A stretch of DNA of 64,000 nt from Sulfuriferula thiophila (GTDB lineage Bacteria > Pseudomonadota > Gammaproteobacteria > Burkholderiales > Sulfuriferulaceae): the NCBI RefSeq assembly GCF_003864975.1, contig NZ_BHGL01000006.1, positions 186,001 to 250,000 on the forward strand. The letters are read 5' to 3'. Made by a program: the position numbers and the translations under genes. Below the pieces are notes generated by a model, which saw nothing but the letters and a program-made list of their open reading frames with translations, had not been told where the DNA came from and ran no database searches. This document shows positions 56,233-64,000 of the stretch, one piece after another. Each line of letters starts with the position of its first letter. Position 1 is the first letter of the stretch.

Positions 56233-57447
56233 ATGCGAAAAAAAATCAGTGTCCATGATCTCAGGCTCGGCATGTATATCGAGGAACTCTGCGGCAAATG
56301 GATGGATCATCCTTTCTGGAAATCCTCTTTTAAGCTTGACGACAACAAGGACATCGTTGCGCTGCAGCAGAGTGCTATTCGCGAGGTATGGATAAATATC
56401 GCCAAGGGCCTGGATGTAGTTGAACAAGCCGAAGAGTTGTCTGCCGAAGTCGCCGAAAGGGTGCAGGAAGTGCTGCAGCAGGCAGCAGACATCACTCCGA
56501 AAGTGGAAGAGCGTGTGTCGTTGGAGCAGGAGCTGGAACGCGCCAAGAAACTGCAAAGTAAGGCCAAGCATGCTGTTATGTCCATGTTTGAAGAAGCGCG
56601 CATGGGCAAGGCCTTACCTATCGGGGAAATGTCCACCCTGGTCGATGAAATTAACCAGTCGGTATCGCGTAATCCCGGGGCATTGCTGAGCCTGGCCAAG
56701 CTGAAGAATAAAGACGATTACACTTATCTGCATTCGGTAGCTGTCTGTGCATTGATGATTGCGCTGGGTAAACAGATGGGCATAGAAGGTGCGTTGCTTA
56801 AATCATTGGGCATGGCCGGCCTGTTGCATGACGTCGGCAAAATGGCGGTGCCGGATGAGGTGCTGAATAAACCTGGGCGGCTGACGGAGCAGGAATTTGA
56901 CGTGGTAAAGAGTCATCCTGTGCGTGGCTGGGAGATGCTGAAGGAATCGTTTGGCGTGGATGATGTCGCTTTGGATGTCTGTCTGCATCACCATGAACGG
57001 GTGGATGGCACAGGCTACCCCGATAAACTGTCGGGTGATGCGCTCAGCCTGCACGCCCGAATGGGCGCCGTGTGTGACGTATATGATGCCATTACCTCCA
57101 ACCGGTGTTACAAGGCAGGCTGGGCACCAGCCGATGCGCTACGCAAAATGGCTGAATGGCAGGCGGGTCATTTTGATGCCGTGGTGTTCAAAGCATTTGT
57201 CAAAACCGTGGGTATCTATCCGGTGGGTACCCTGCTGAAACTCAAATCAGGCAGACTGGCTGTGGTCACTGATCAGTCCAGTCAGAGTTTGTTGAAGCCT
57301 ATTGTCAAGGTGTTCTTTTCTAGCCGCTCCAATGTGCCGATTAAGATGGAGTTGATCGATATGTCACGCTCGCAGGATGTGATCGAAAGCGTGGAAGATG
57401 CTGCAAAGTGGGGGCTGGATGTGATGAAGATGACAGGTGTATGCTAG
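56233..57447 (+). CDS. HD-GYP domain c-di-GMP phosphodiesterase
   Basis: 404 aa. N-terminal DUF3391 (KISVHDLRLGMYIEELCGKWMDHPFWKSSFKL), a helical linker, then HD-GYP: YTYLHSVAVCALMIALGKQMG, MAGLLHDVGKMAVPDEVLNKPG and LHHHERVDGTGYPDKLSG. Metal and GYP motifs are intact, so it should degrade c-di-GMP. GGAAGGG precedes the ATG. Confidence 0.95.
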   Translation: MRKKISVHDLRLGMYIEELCGKWMDHPFWKSSFKLDDNKDIVALQQSAIREVWINIAKGLDVVEQAEELSAEVAERVQEVLQQAADITPKVEERVSLEQELERAKKLQSKAKHAVMSMFEEARMGKALPIGEMSTLVDEINQSVSRNPGALLSLAKLKNKDDYTYLHSVAVCALMIALGKQMGIEGALLKSLGMAGLLHDVGKMAVPDEVLNKPGRLTEQEFDVVKSHPVRGWEMLKESFGVDDVALDVCLHHHERVDGTGYPDKLSGDALSLHARMGAVCDVYDAITSNRCYKAGWAPADALRKMAEWQAGHFDAVVFKAFVKTVGIYPVGTLLKLKSGRLAVVTDQSSQSLLKPIVKVFFSSRSNVPIKMELIDMSRSQDVIESVEDAAKWGLDVMKMTGVC

Positions 57448-57509
57448 AGGGTAGAAGCGGCAGGTAATGCACGTCATTTCGGATTGTCCTTACCTAGCGG
57501 TGCGTAGCC

Positions 57510-59288
57510 ATGACCGAGCCTGTTCCACAAGTTAATCCCCTTTTTCACGAAGTGCAGCCCAGCGGGGTGGCGCGCTGGGTTCCTGGCCTGGCCATACTGC
57601 GCAGCTACCGGTTGGCTTGGCTTAGCCAGGACATCCTTGCTGGTCTGGTACTCACTGCGATACTGGTGCCTGTCGGTATGGGGTATGCGGTTGCCTCCGG
57701 CTTGCCGGCTATTTACGGCTTGTATGCAACCATAGCCCCACTGGTGGCTTACGCGGTATTCGGCCCTAGTCGTATTCTGGTGTTGGGGCCTGATTCGGCA
57801 CTGGCTGCGCTGATTGCTGCCACTATACTGCCATTGGCAGCGGGTAATCCGGAGCGTGTGGTGTTACTGGCAGGGATGCTTGCGGTGATATCCGGCACTT
57901 TATGTCTGGTTGCCGGTTTCAGCCGTTTTGGCTTTGTCACTGAACTTATTTCCAAACCGGTTCGTTATGGTTACCTGAACGGTATTGCGCTGACGGTAGT
58001 GGTCGGGCAGTTGTCAAAAGTGTTCGGTTTTTCGGTAACGGGCGATAGTTTTTTTCAGGTTGCTTACAGCCTGGCGCAAGGTTTGCAGCAAGGTCTGACG
58101 AACGGGGTTGCGCTGTCAATCGGGCTGGCCAGCCTGATGATTATGCTGGCGTGCAGGCGCTGGCTGCCCAAAGTGCCTGGGGTGTTGGTCGCGGTCATCG
58201 GCGCAACGCTGCTGGTGGGGTATTTTGATCTTGCCACGCAGTCAGGCATAGCGGTGATTGGCGTGTTGCCGCAAGGCTTGCCAGCTTTCCGCTTCAGCAG
58301 TATTTCTTTGGCAGAATTCAATAGTTTGTTGTCCGGCGCGTTCGCCATCGCGGTCGTGTCTTTTGCCGATCTGAGCGTGCTGTCACGTACCTATGCCATG
58401 CGTGGTAACTACGAAGTGAATGGTAATCAGGAGCTGATTGCGCTGGGTGTTGCCAACATTGCTAGCGGTCTGTTCCATGGCTTCCCGGTTACCAGTAGTT
58501 CGTCACGTACCCCTGTGGCCGAGTCCGCCGGGGCAAAGACCCAGGTTGCAGGGCTGGTGGGAGCTTTATGCATTGCTCTGCTACTGATTTATGCACCGAT
58601 GTTGCTGCGTAATTTGCCGTATGCAGCACTGGGGGCCGTGGTGATATATGCCTGTTTTGGTTTGTTTGAGATTGCTGGTGTGCTGCATTTGTATCGTTTG
58701 CGTCGCAGTGAATTTGCACTGTTTCTGGTGTGTTTCTTCGGGGTGGTGTCGCTGGGCGTGATTCAGGGCATTTTTCTTGCGGTGGGTATGGCGCTGCTGG
58801 CTTTCATTTGGCGAGCCTGGCGGCCTTATGATGCGGTGCTGGGGCGGGTTGACGGCATGAAAGGTTACCATGATATGTCACGGCATCCGGAAGGCCGGCA
58901 GATTCCCGGTCTGGTGTTGTTTCGCTGGGATGCGCCGTTATTTTTTGCGAATGCGGAGATATTTCGCGAGCATGTATTGCTGGCGGTGGTGAATGCGCCT
59001 ACGCCAACCCGCTGGGTGGTGGTGGCGGCAGAACCGGTTACCGATGTCGATACCACTGCCGCGGATATGCTGGCTGATCTGGATAAGGTATTGGCTCAGG
59101 CGGATATCGAGCTCTGTTTCGCCGAAATGAAAGGGCCGGTGAAAGACCAGCTCAAGCATTACGGCTTATTTAACAAGTTCGGTGTAGAGAGTTTCTTTCC
59201 TACTGTCGGCCAGGCGGTTAATCAGTATCTGGCAGTGAGTCAGGTGGAGTGGAATGACTGGGACGACAACAAGCATACGCGGCAATAG
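57510..59288 (+). CDS. SulP/SLC26 anion transporter with STAS domain
   Basis: 592 aa. About 12-14 membrane segments from residue 30 to 440, including the SulP signature LAGLVLTAILVPVGMGYAVASGLPAIYGLYATI, then a cytosolic STAS domain (residues about 470-580, with DVDTTAADMLADLDKVLAQADIELCFAEMKGPV). Members carry sulfate or bicarbonate; either fits a sulfur-oxidising autotroph. Confidence 0.93.
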   Translation: MTEPVPQVNPLFHEVQPSGVARWVPGLAILRSYRLAWLSQDILAGLVLTAILVPVGMGYAVASGLPAIYGLYATIAPLVAYAVFGPSRILVLGPDSALAALIAATILPLAAGNPERVVLLAGMLAVISGTLCLVAGFSRFGFVTELISKPVRYGYLNGIALTVVVGQLSKVFGFSVTGDSFFQVAYSLAQGLQQGLTNGVALSIGLASLMIMLACRRWLPKVPGVLVAVIGATLLVGYFDLATQSGIAVIGVLPQGLPAFRFSSISLAEFNSLLSGAFAIAVVSFADLSVLSRTYAMRGNYEVNGNQELIALGVANIASGLFHGFPVTSSSSRTPVAESAGAKTQVAGLVGALCIALLLIYAPMLLRNLPYAALGAVVIYACFGLFEIAGVLHLYRLRRSEFALFLVCFFGVVSLGVIQGIFLAVGMALLAFIWRAWRPYDAVLGRVDGMKGYHDMSRHPEGRQIPGLVLFRWDAPLFFANAEIFREHVLLAVVNAPTPTRWVVVAAEPVTDVDTTAADMLADLDKVLAQADIELCFAEMKGPVKDQLKHYGLFNKFGVESFFPTVGQAVNQYLAVSQVEWNDWDDNKHTRQ

Positions 59289-59294
59289 CTGCAA

Positions 59295-60038
59295 TCAGCC
59301 AGTCTGCTCCTGAAACCCGCCGGCGCGATAGGTCAGTACCAGTGTGTCGCGGTAGCCACTGTCAGCCGTGGGCTGGATAGGGGTGGATTCGTGGATAACG
59401 CGTTCGTCATCGAGCAGGAGCAAGGTCCAAGGCGCCATCAGCGTGAAGCGTTGGCCATTGGAACTAGCGGCTTCAAACACCCGGCTTTCACCCCCTTTGA
59501 CATGCTCACGGGCGATCAGCAGGATTGCCACGAAGTCGACACCGTCACGGTGGGCGCCTTCCGGGGTAGGCCGGCCGATACCGTTGGTGGTGTCGATGCG
59601 GAACTGATGTGCTTCTACATACCACGGTTGTTCACCTTTGATGCCGGAACAGACGTTGCCGATGGCCTGCAACAGTTGCGACCATACCGGCTGGCGGATG
59701 GTGGCTGGTGCAATCGGTTCAAACAGGCGCTGCATGCCGCCATGCAATGCGTTGTATTCCAGTGGCTGCCAGTGCGGGCGATGCGGGGTTTGGGTGACTG
59801 TTGCATCATTTATGATGAAGCTGCTATGTCTGCGCCGCCGGTAGTGGCCTCCGTCACGCAGAAACAGATCGACCGGCAGATCATTCCAGCTTGGCTTGAC
59901 CGCTTCCAGTGCGCTTAACTCGCAATGCCCCAGTTCGCAAACACCGGAGGGTCCCAGTGTGGCGTAGCCATGCGTGCGCAATTTGTGCACAAGTTGATCA
60001 GGTGTGGAGAAGGTGGGCGCAATTATAGTGGTGCTCAT
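59295..60038 (-). CDS. 2OG-Fe(II) dioxygenase (PF10014-type, amino-acid hydroxylase-like)
   Basis: 247 aa. Iron-binding HxD in PEGAHRDGVDFVAILLI, distal His in DDERVIHESTPIQP and the 2-oxoglutarate Arg in YRDTLVLTYR. The pattern fits the 2OG-Fe_Oxy_2 family that includes Bacillus L-isoleucine 4-hydroxylase, so a free amino acid substrate is likely but not proved. Its ATG overlaps the patatin stop (TGATG). Confidence 0.85.
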   Translation of the reverse strand: MSTTIIAPTFSTPDQLVHKLRTHGYATLGPSGVCELGHCELSALEAVKPSWNDLPVDLFLRDGGHYRRRRHSSFIINDATVTQTPHRPHWQPLEYNALHGGMQRLFEPIAPATIRQPVWSQLLQAIGNVCSGIKGEQPWYVEAHQFRIDTTNGIGRPTPEGAHRDGVDFVAILLIAREHVKGGESRVFEAASSNGQRFTLMAPWTLLLLDDERVIHESTPIQPTADSGYRDTLVLTYRAGGFQEQTG

Positions 60039-60937
60039 CAGCGTCCTTTACGCAGTTTTTCCAGCTTGGCTTTTAACTCGGGCATGATAGCCGCGGCCGC
60101 TTTTTCGCCTTCCAGTACGGCGATATGGCGACCATCCAGATTGCTGACGTCGATATCCTGGGTGCGCGGACGGATGACGATGTCGGCTTTGGGCAGTTCA
60201 TAGCGATTGATCGTCTGGCTCATGATGTCAAAGGTCTGCATCAGCACATCCAGCGTGCTGGCAGTGGTATTGCTCTTGGGCTTGTTGGAAATGTCGACAG
60301 CAATCACGAAATCGGCGCCAAGGGCACGCGCTTCGCTGACCGGAACCGGACGCACCAGACCGCCATCAACATAACTGCGGCCAGCGATGGTCACCGGCTG
60401 GAACACGCCGGGCACTGCACTGGAGGCACGTACTGCCTGGCCGGTATTGCCGGTGCGGAATACCATGACTTCACCACTGCTCAGGTCGGTGGCAACTGCA
60501 GCAAAGGGGCGCTTTAGCTTTTCTATGGGTGATTGTTTTACGGCGGTGTTGATGAATTTCTGCAATGCATCGCCTTTGAATATGCCGCGATCCGGCCAGG
60601 CCCAGTCGATGACGGACTGCTCTTCCATCTGGATGGCCAGTTTCTGTATTTCAAAGCCATTGTAGCCATAAGCATACAGTGAACCCACCACGGAACCGGC
60701 GCTAGTGCCGACGATGATGTCCGGTACGATACCCTGGGTTTCCAGGTATTTGATGACGCCAATGTGGGCAAACCCACGCGTACCGCCACCACCCAGGACG
60801 AGTGCAATCTTAGGTGCAGGGCGGACAACAGGCTGGGTAATGACTTCCGGTTGCTGCATGAGGTTGCTGCAGCCGGTTAAGGCGAGCAGCAGTATAACTA
60901 ACAGCCAGTAAGCGGGACGGATTTTGATAGCTATCAT
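60038..60937 (-). CDS. Patatin-like phospholipase lipoprotein (RssA-type)
   Basis: 299 aa with a lipoprotein signal peptide (LLVILLLALTGC). Oxyanion ALVLGGGGTRGFAHIGVI, nucleophile GTSAGSVVGSLYA and the dyad Asp in YVDGGLVRPVPV are intact. A serine lipase on the periplasmic side is expected. Confidence 0.93.
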   Translation of the reverse strand: MIAIKIRPAYWLLVILLLALTGCSNLMQQPEVITQPVVRPAPKIALVLGGGGTRGFAHIGVIKYLETQGIVPDIIVGTSAGSVVGSLYAYGYNGFEIQKLAIQMEEQSVIDWAWPDRGIFKGDALQKFINTAVKQSPIEKLKRPFAAVATDLSSGEVMVFRTGNTGQAVRASSAVPGVFQPVTIAGRSYVDGGLVRPVPVSEARALGADFVIAVDISNKPKSNTTASTLDVLMQTFDIMSQTINRYELPKADIVIRPRTQDIDVSNLDGRHIAVLEGEKAAAAIMPELKAKLEKLRKGR

Positions 60938-60958
60938 GTATTTGGAAATATAATTTTA

Positions 60959-61113
60959 TGTCCACGAAAGACACGAATGACGCGAAAAAGTTTGACGGTA
61001 CTTTCTATAATGAGACCTTTGCACGATTACTGCGCTCGCTACATCGTGCAAAGGTCTCATAATAGCCTATGAGCGGGCTTTTATTTTCGTGCTTTTCGTG
61101 CCTTTCGTGGACA
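60959..61113. mobile_element. MITE-like element with TGTCCACGAAAG inverted ends
   Basis: Left end TGTCCACGAAAGACACGAA (60959-60977) and right end TTTCGTGCCTTTCGTGGACA (inverted, 61094-61113) face each other across 155 bp with no coding capacity. Internal repeats of CACGAA/TTCGTG add to the arms. A separate palindrome at 61010-61060 sits inside, so this appears to be a nested insertion. It lies between patatin and metG. Confidence 0.6.
61010..61060. mobile_element. IS5-like terminal-repeat hairpin inserted in the MITE-like element
   Basis: ATGAGACCTTTGCACGAT (61010-61027) and its exact inverted copy (61043-61060) flank a 15-nt loop. GAGACCTTTGCA resembles ends of IS5-family elements (IS1106 type) from memory. 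The core GAGACC...GGTCTC is flanked on both sides by ATAAT, a possible target duplication. Confidence 0.6.
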
Positions 61114-61122
61114 ATGATACTG

Positions 61123-63147
61123 CTATTTAACCCGCATGCCCGGTGTTGCGCCATCGTCCGGGCTGAGGATGTATAAGCCCGGGGTGTCGCCGGAAGCGGC
61201 GAGTACCATGCCTTCAGACAAGCCGAACTTCATTTTGCGGGGTGCCAGATTCGCAACCATCACTGTCATGCGACCAATCAGTGTGGCAGGGTCGTAGGCG
61301 GATTTGATGCCAGCGAAGACATTGCGGGTGGTGCCTTCGCCGATATCCAGTGTCAGGCGGATCAGTTTGTCAGCGCCTTCAACGTGTTCGGCGTTGACGA
61401 TTTTGGCGACGCGCAAGTCAATTTTAGTGAAGTCATCGATGCTGATGGTTTCACTGATAGGGGCGATAGTCATGGCAGGTTTCATCTCCGGAATGGCGGG
61501 TGCAGATTCAGTGATGTTGGCGGCGATCATGGCATCAATCTGCTTCTGATCGACGCGTGTCATCAGGTGGTTGTAGGTGTTGATGCTGTGCTTGGCCAGC
61601 AATGTATTGGCATCAGCCCAGACCATGGCCGGGATATTGAGGAATTGTTCGACATCGGCGGCCAGCTTCGGCAGCACCGGCTTGAGGTAGAGCGTGAGCA
61701 GGCGGAACAGGTTGATGCTGACGCTGCATATCTCGTGCAGCAGGGCATCTTCGCCGCCCTGTTTGGCGATTTCCCACGGCTTGTTGTCGTTGACGTACTG
61801 GTTGGCCTTGTCGGTGAGATGCATGATCTCGCGCAAGGCACGGCCAAAATCGCGACTCTCATAGCACTCGGCAATCAGGGTGGCGCTGTGCTGTACTTCG
61901 TTGAGCAGTTCGGAAGTCGGCAGGGTATCCGCCAGCTTGCCATCAAAGCGCTTGGCGATGAAACCTGCAGTGCGGCTGGCGATATTGACGTACTTGCCAA
62001 CCAGATCGCTGTTAACGCGGGCGACGAAATCGGTGAGGCTGAGATCAAGGTCTTCCATGCTGCCGTTGATCTTGGCGGCAAAGTAGTAGCGCAGCCATTC
62101 CGGGTTCATGCCGCTGTCGAGGTAGCTTTCGGCGGTGATGAAAGTGCCGCGCGATTTAGACATTTTCGCGCCATTGACGGTGAGAAAGCCGTGCGCGAAG
62201 ATACCGCTCGGTGTGCGGTAGCCTGCGTTCTTGAGCATGGCCGGCCAGAACAGCGCGTGGAAGTAGAGGATGTCCTTGCCGATGAAATGGTAGAGCTCAG
62301 TGTTGGTATCCGGTTTCCACCAGGCATCAAAATCGAGCTGCTTGCTGGCGGCGAGATGCTTGAAGCTGGCCATGTAGCCGATAGGCGCATCCAGCCACAC
62401 ATAGAAATATTTGCCCGGCGCGTCCGGGATTTCAAAGCCGAAATACGGTGCGTCGCGCGAGATGTCCCAGTTCTGCAGGCCGGCGGAGAACCATTCGTCG
62501 AGCTTGTTGGCGGCTTCGTTCTGTAGCGCGCCGGAACGGGTCCATTCGCGCAGGAAGTTGGCGCAGTCGCCGAGCTTGAAGAAGTAGTGTTCAGATTCGC
62601 GGCGTACCGGCGGCGTGCCGGACACGGCGGAAACCGGGTTGATCAGGTCGGTCGGCGAGTAAGTTGCGCCGCATACTTCGCAGTTGTCGCCGTATTGGTC
62701 CTGCGCGCCGCATTTCGGGCATTGACCCTTGATGAAACGGTCGGGCAGGAACATTTCCTTGGTAGTGTCGTAATACTGCTCGATGGTTTTGCGCTCGATC
62801 AGCTGCGCATCGCGCAGGTTGAGGTAAACCTGGCTGGCAAGTTCGCGATTTTCGGTGGAATTGGTCGAGTGATAGCTGTCGAAATTGACATGGAAACCGG
62901 TGAAGTCGCGCAAGTGTTCGCCGTGGACGCGGTCAATCAGGGCTTCCGGGGTGATGCCTTCTTTTTCGGCACGCAGCATGATCGGCGTACCGTGGGTGTC
63001 ATCAGCGCACACGTAGTAGCATTCGTGCCCCTGCATTTTCTGGAAGCGCACCCAGATGTCGGTCTGGATGTATTCGACCAGATGGCCAAGGTGGATGGCG
63101 CCGTTGGCGTAAGGGAGAGCGGAGGTGACGAGGATTTTACGGGACAT
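61123..63147 (-). CDS. metG: Methionyl-tRNA synthetase MetG
   Basis: 674 aa. Class I motifs HLGH in [20 protein letters not shown] and KMSKS in [11 protein letters not shown], zinc knuckle ([18 protein letters not shown]), anticodon domain, and a C-terminal tRNA-binding domain ([24 protein letters not shown]). Dimeric E. coli type. Confidence 0.98.
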   Translation of the reverse strand: MSRKILVTSALPYANGAIHLGHLVEYIQTDIWVRFQKMQGHECYYVCADDTHGTPIMLRAEKEGITPEALIDRVHGEHLRDFTGFHVNFDSYHSTNSTENRELASQVYLNLRDAQLIERKTIEQYYDTTKEMFLPDRFIKGQCPKCGAQDQYGDNCEVCGATYSPTDLINPVSAVSGTPPVRRESEHYFFKLGDCANFLREWTRSGALQNEAANKLDEWFSAGLQNWDISRDAPYFGFEIPDAPGKYFYVWLDAPIGYMASFKHLAASKQLDFDAWWKPDTNTELYHFIGKDILYFHALFWPAMLKNAGYRTPSGIFAHGFLTVNGAKMSKSRGTFITAESYLDSGMNPEWLRYYFAAKINGSMEDLDLSLTDFVARVNSDLVGKYVNIASRTAGFIAKRFDGKLADTLPTSELLNEVQHSATLIAECYESRDFGRALREIMHLTDKANQYVNDNKPWEIAKQGGEDALLHEICSVSINLFRLLTLYLKPVLPKLAADVEQFLNIPAMVWADANTLLAKHSINTYNHLMTRVDQKQIDAMIAANITESAPAIPEMKPAMTIAPISETISIDDFTKIDLRVAKIVNAEHVEGADKLIRLTLDIGEGTTRNVFAGIKSAYDPATLIGRMTVMVANLAPRKMKFGLSEGMVLAASGDTPGLYILSPDDGATPGMRVK

Positions 63148-63168
63148 GTTTTAGTTTGCTTGGTGGAA

Positions 63169-63540
63169 TTATTTAAGGCCAGTCATTAAATAGACTGACA
63201 ATGCGATGCCGAGAGCCGCCAGAATCAGGGTAGTGACAGCAGCGGTATTGACCCAGTAGCCATCAGGTATTTCTATGGGCTTCAGTGTGCGCAATACGCC
63301 GCGATATTGCAGGACTGCCAGTATTGCCACAGCGCTGCCGAGAGTGATAAAACCCATCCCCACCCAGAACGAAACGCCGCGTTCAAAATTTTGTGGCACT
63401 TTGGGCGCGAGCATATGCAGGAACAGTCCGAAACGTTCGACCACGAAGCCGAACGCCATCAGTGTCAGACTGGTACGGTTCCATGCCAGCAGGGTGCGTT
63501 CTGCGGCAAAGAATACGCGAGGATCGTTAAGGTCGGACAT
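63169..63540 (-). CDS. DUF202 (YidH-like) membrane protein
   Basis: 123 aa with three transmembrane helices. DUF202 signature near the start: DPRVFFAAERTLLAWNRTSLTLMAFGFVVERFG. Function unknown in the family. It lies between acnA and metG. Confidence 0.9.
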   Translation of the reverse strand: MSDLNDPRVFFAAERTLLAWNRTSLTLMAFGFVVERFGLFLHMLAPKVPQNFERGVSFWVGMGFITLGSAVAILAVLQYRGVLRTLKPIEIPDGYWVNTAAVTTLILAALGIALSVYLMTGLK

Positions 63541-63544
63541 GATT

Positions 63545-64000
63545 TCAGCTCCCTAGCAGTTGAGCCAGCACGAAGGGCAGTATGCCGCCGCTCTGGTAGT
63601 AATCCACCTCGATAGGGGTATCAATACGCAGTTTGACGGCAACGTTATCCTTGGTGCCATTAGCGCGGTGAATGACCAACTGTACATCCTGTTGCGGGGT
63701 GATGCCGTTTTCCAGGCCGAGCAGGTCGAATGTTTCGGTACCATCCAGTTGCAGGGTGTCGGCACCTATGCCGTCCTTGAACTGGCATGGCAACACGCCC
63801 ATGCCCACCAGGTTGGCGCGGTGGATGCGCTCGAAGCTCTTGGCGATAACCGCTTTGACACCAAGCAGTTTGGTGCCTTTGGCTGCCCAGTCACGTGAAG
63901 AGCCAGTACCGTATTCTTCGCCAGCAAAAATCATCAGCGGTGTTGCGACAGTCTGGTAGCGCATGGCGGCATCATAAATCGCCATTTCTTCGCCATCCGG
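63545..64000 (-). CDS. acnA: Aconitate hydratase, C-terminal part (partial)
   Basis: Cut by the right edge; 151 residues of the swivelling C-terminal domain remain: [68 protein letters not shown] and the end [11 protein letters not shown]. This is the AcnA/IRP1 type by [12 protein letters not shown] and FERIHRSNL-like motif. It converts citrate to isocitrate; it could also be the 2-methylisocitrate variant AcnD, which the visible part cannot exclude. Confidence 0.92.
   Translation of the reverse strand, partial: PDGEEMAIYDAAMRYQTVATPLMIFAGEEYGTGSSRDWAAKGTKLLGVKAVIAKSFERIHRANLVGMGVLPCQFKDGIGADTLQLDGTETFDLLGLENGITPQQDVQLVIHRANGTKDNVAVKLRIDTPIEVDYYQSGGILPFVLAQLLGS

Noticed and set aside
61384-62526. 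Long (380-codon) open frame on the plus strand opposite metG
   Set aside because: Entirely antisense to a well-conserved metG, no ribosome-binding site, no recognisable motif; open because of codon bias in the true gene.

Overview
The window is chromosomal DNA from a betaproteobacterium, most likely a chemolithoautotrophic sulfur oxidiser of the Nitrosomonadales (Sulfuricellaceae/Gallionellaceae-like). This is inferred from gene content: a sulfide:quinone reductase with all three catalytic cysteines, a CbbY-type sugar-bisphosphate phosphatase, a SulP anion transporter, and the betaproteobacterial run his-hisI-hisE-HIT-tatABC. No rRNA, tRNA, CRISPR array, prophage or complete insertion sequence was seen. 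Coding density is high; the only gene-free stretch over 300 bp is 46140-46663.

Layout. 1-4642: ftsK (cut by the edge) diverges from a rightward run trxB, Smr protein, bcp, phoH and a barnase/barstar-type RNase-inhibitor pair. 4788-13286: a nitrogen/sulfur regulatory block. sqr has a sigma-54 promoter and diverges from a PAS-containing sigma-54 activator, with palindromic candidate enhancers between them. The activator is followed by an uncharacterised trio (PLP decarboxylase, ATP-grasp ligase, second PLP enzyme), and then by a convergent amt gene with a sigma-54 promoter and two NtrC-like sites. 13287-21094: a long leftward operon hisDCBHAFIE-HIT-tatABC that lacks hisG. 21283-24018: DUF3530, LemA and two TPM-domain proteins. 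24020-28767: hemH, hrcA, nadK, recN. 28778-35974: thioredoxin 2, glutaredoxin, rhodanese, a small membrane protein and a tripartite RND efflux system.

36193-42122: rhlE, a secreted metallo-beta-lactamase-fold protein, a flavin reductase overlapping msrB, an orphan encapsulated-ferritin homologue, cbbY and dksA. 42222-49324: pnp, rpsO, xseA, a duplicated DnaA-box region, purT, a Sel1 protein and miaA. 49473-57447: an SDR/TetR pair, a degenerate exonuclease, an EAL-HDOD protein, a histidine phosphatase, recJ and an HD-GYP protein. 57510-64000: SulP transporter, a 2OG-Fe dioxygenase/patatin pair, a nested miniature repeat, metG, DUF202 and the 3' end of aconitase.

The strongest unusual signals are (i) the DnaA-box-rich 275-bp tandem duplication between xseA and purT, (ii) the sigma-54 sqr switch beside the uncharacterised decarboxylase/ATP-grasp/PLP cluster, (iii) the encapsulin-less EncFtn ferritin, (iv) two kinds of small palindromic mobile-like repeats, one supplying the stop codon of hisC, and (v) two proteins whose family catalytic motifs are degenerate (the DnaQ-fold exonuclease and the SDR). 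All functional calls come from reading translated sequence and motifs; no database search was run.
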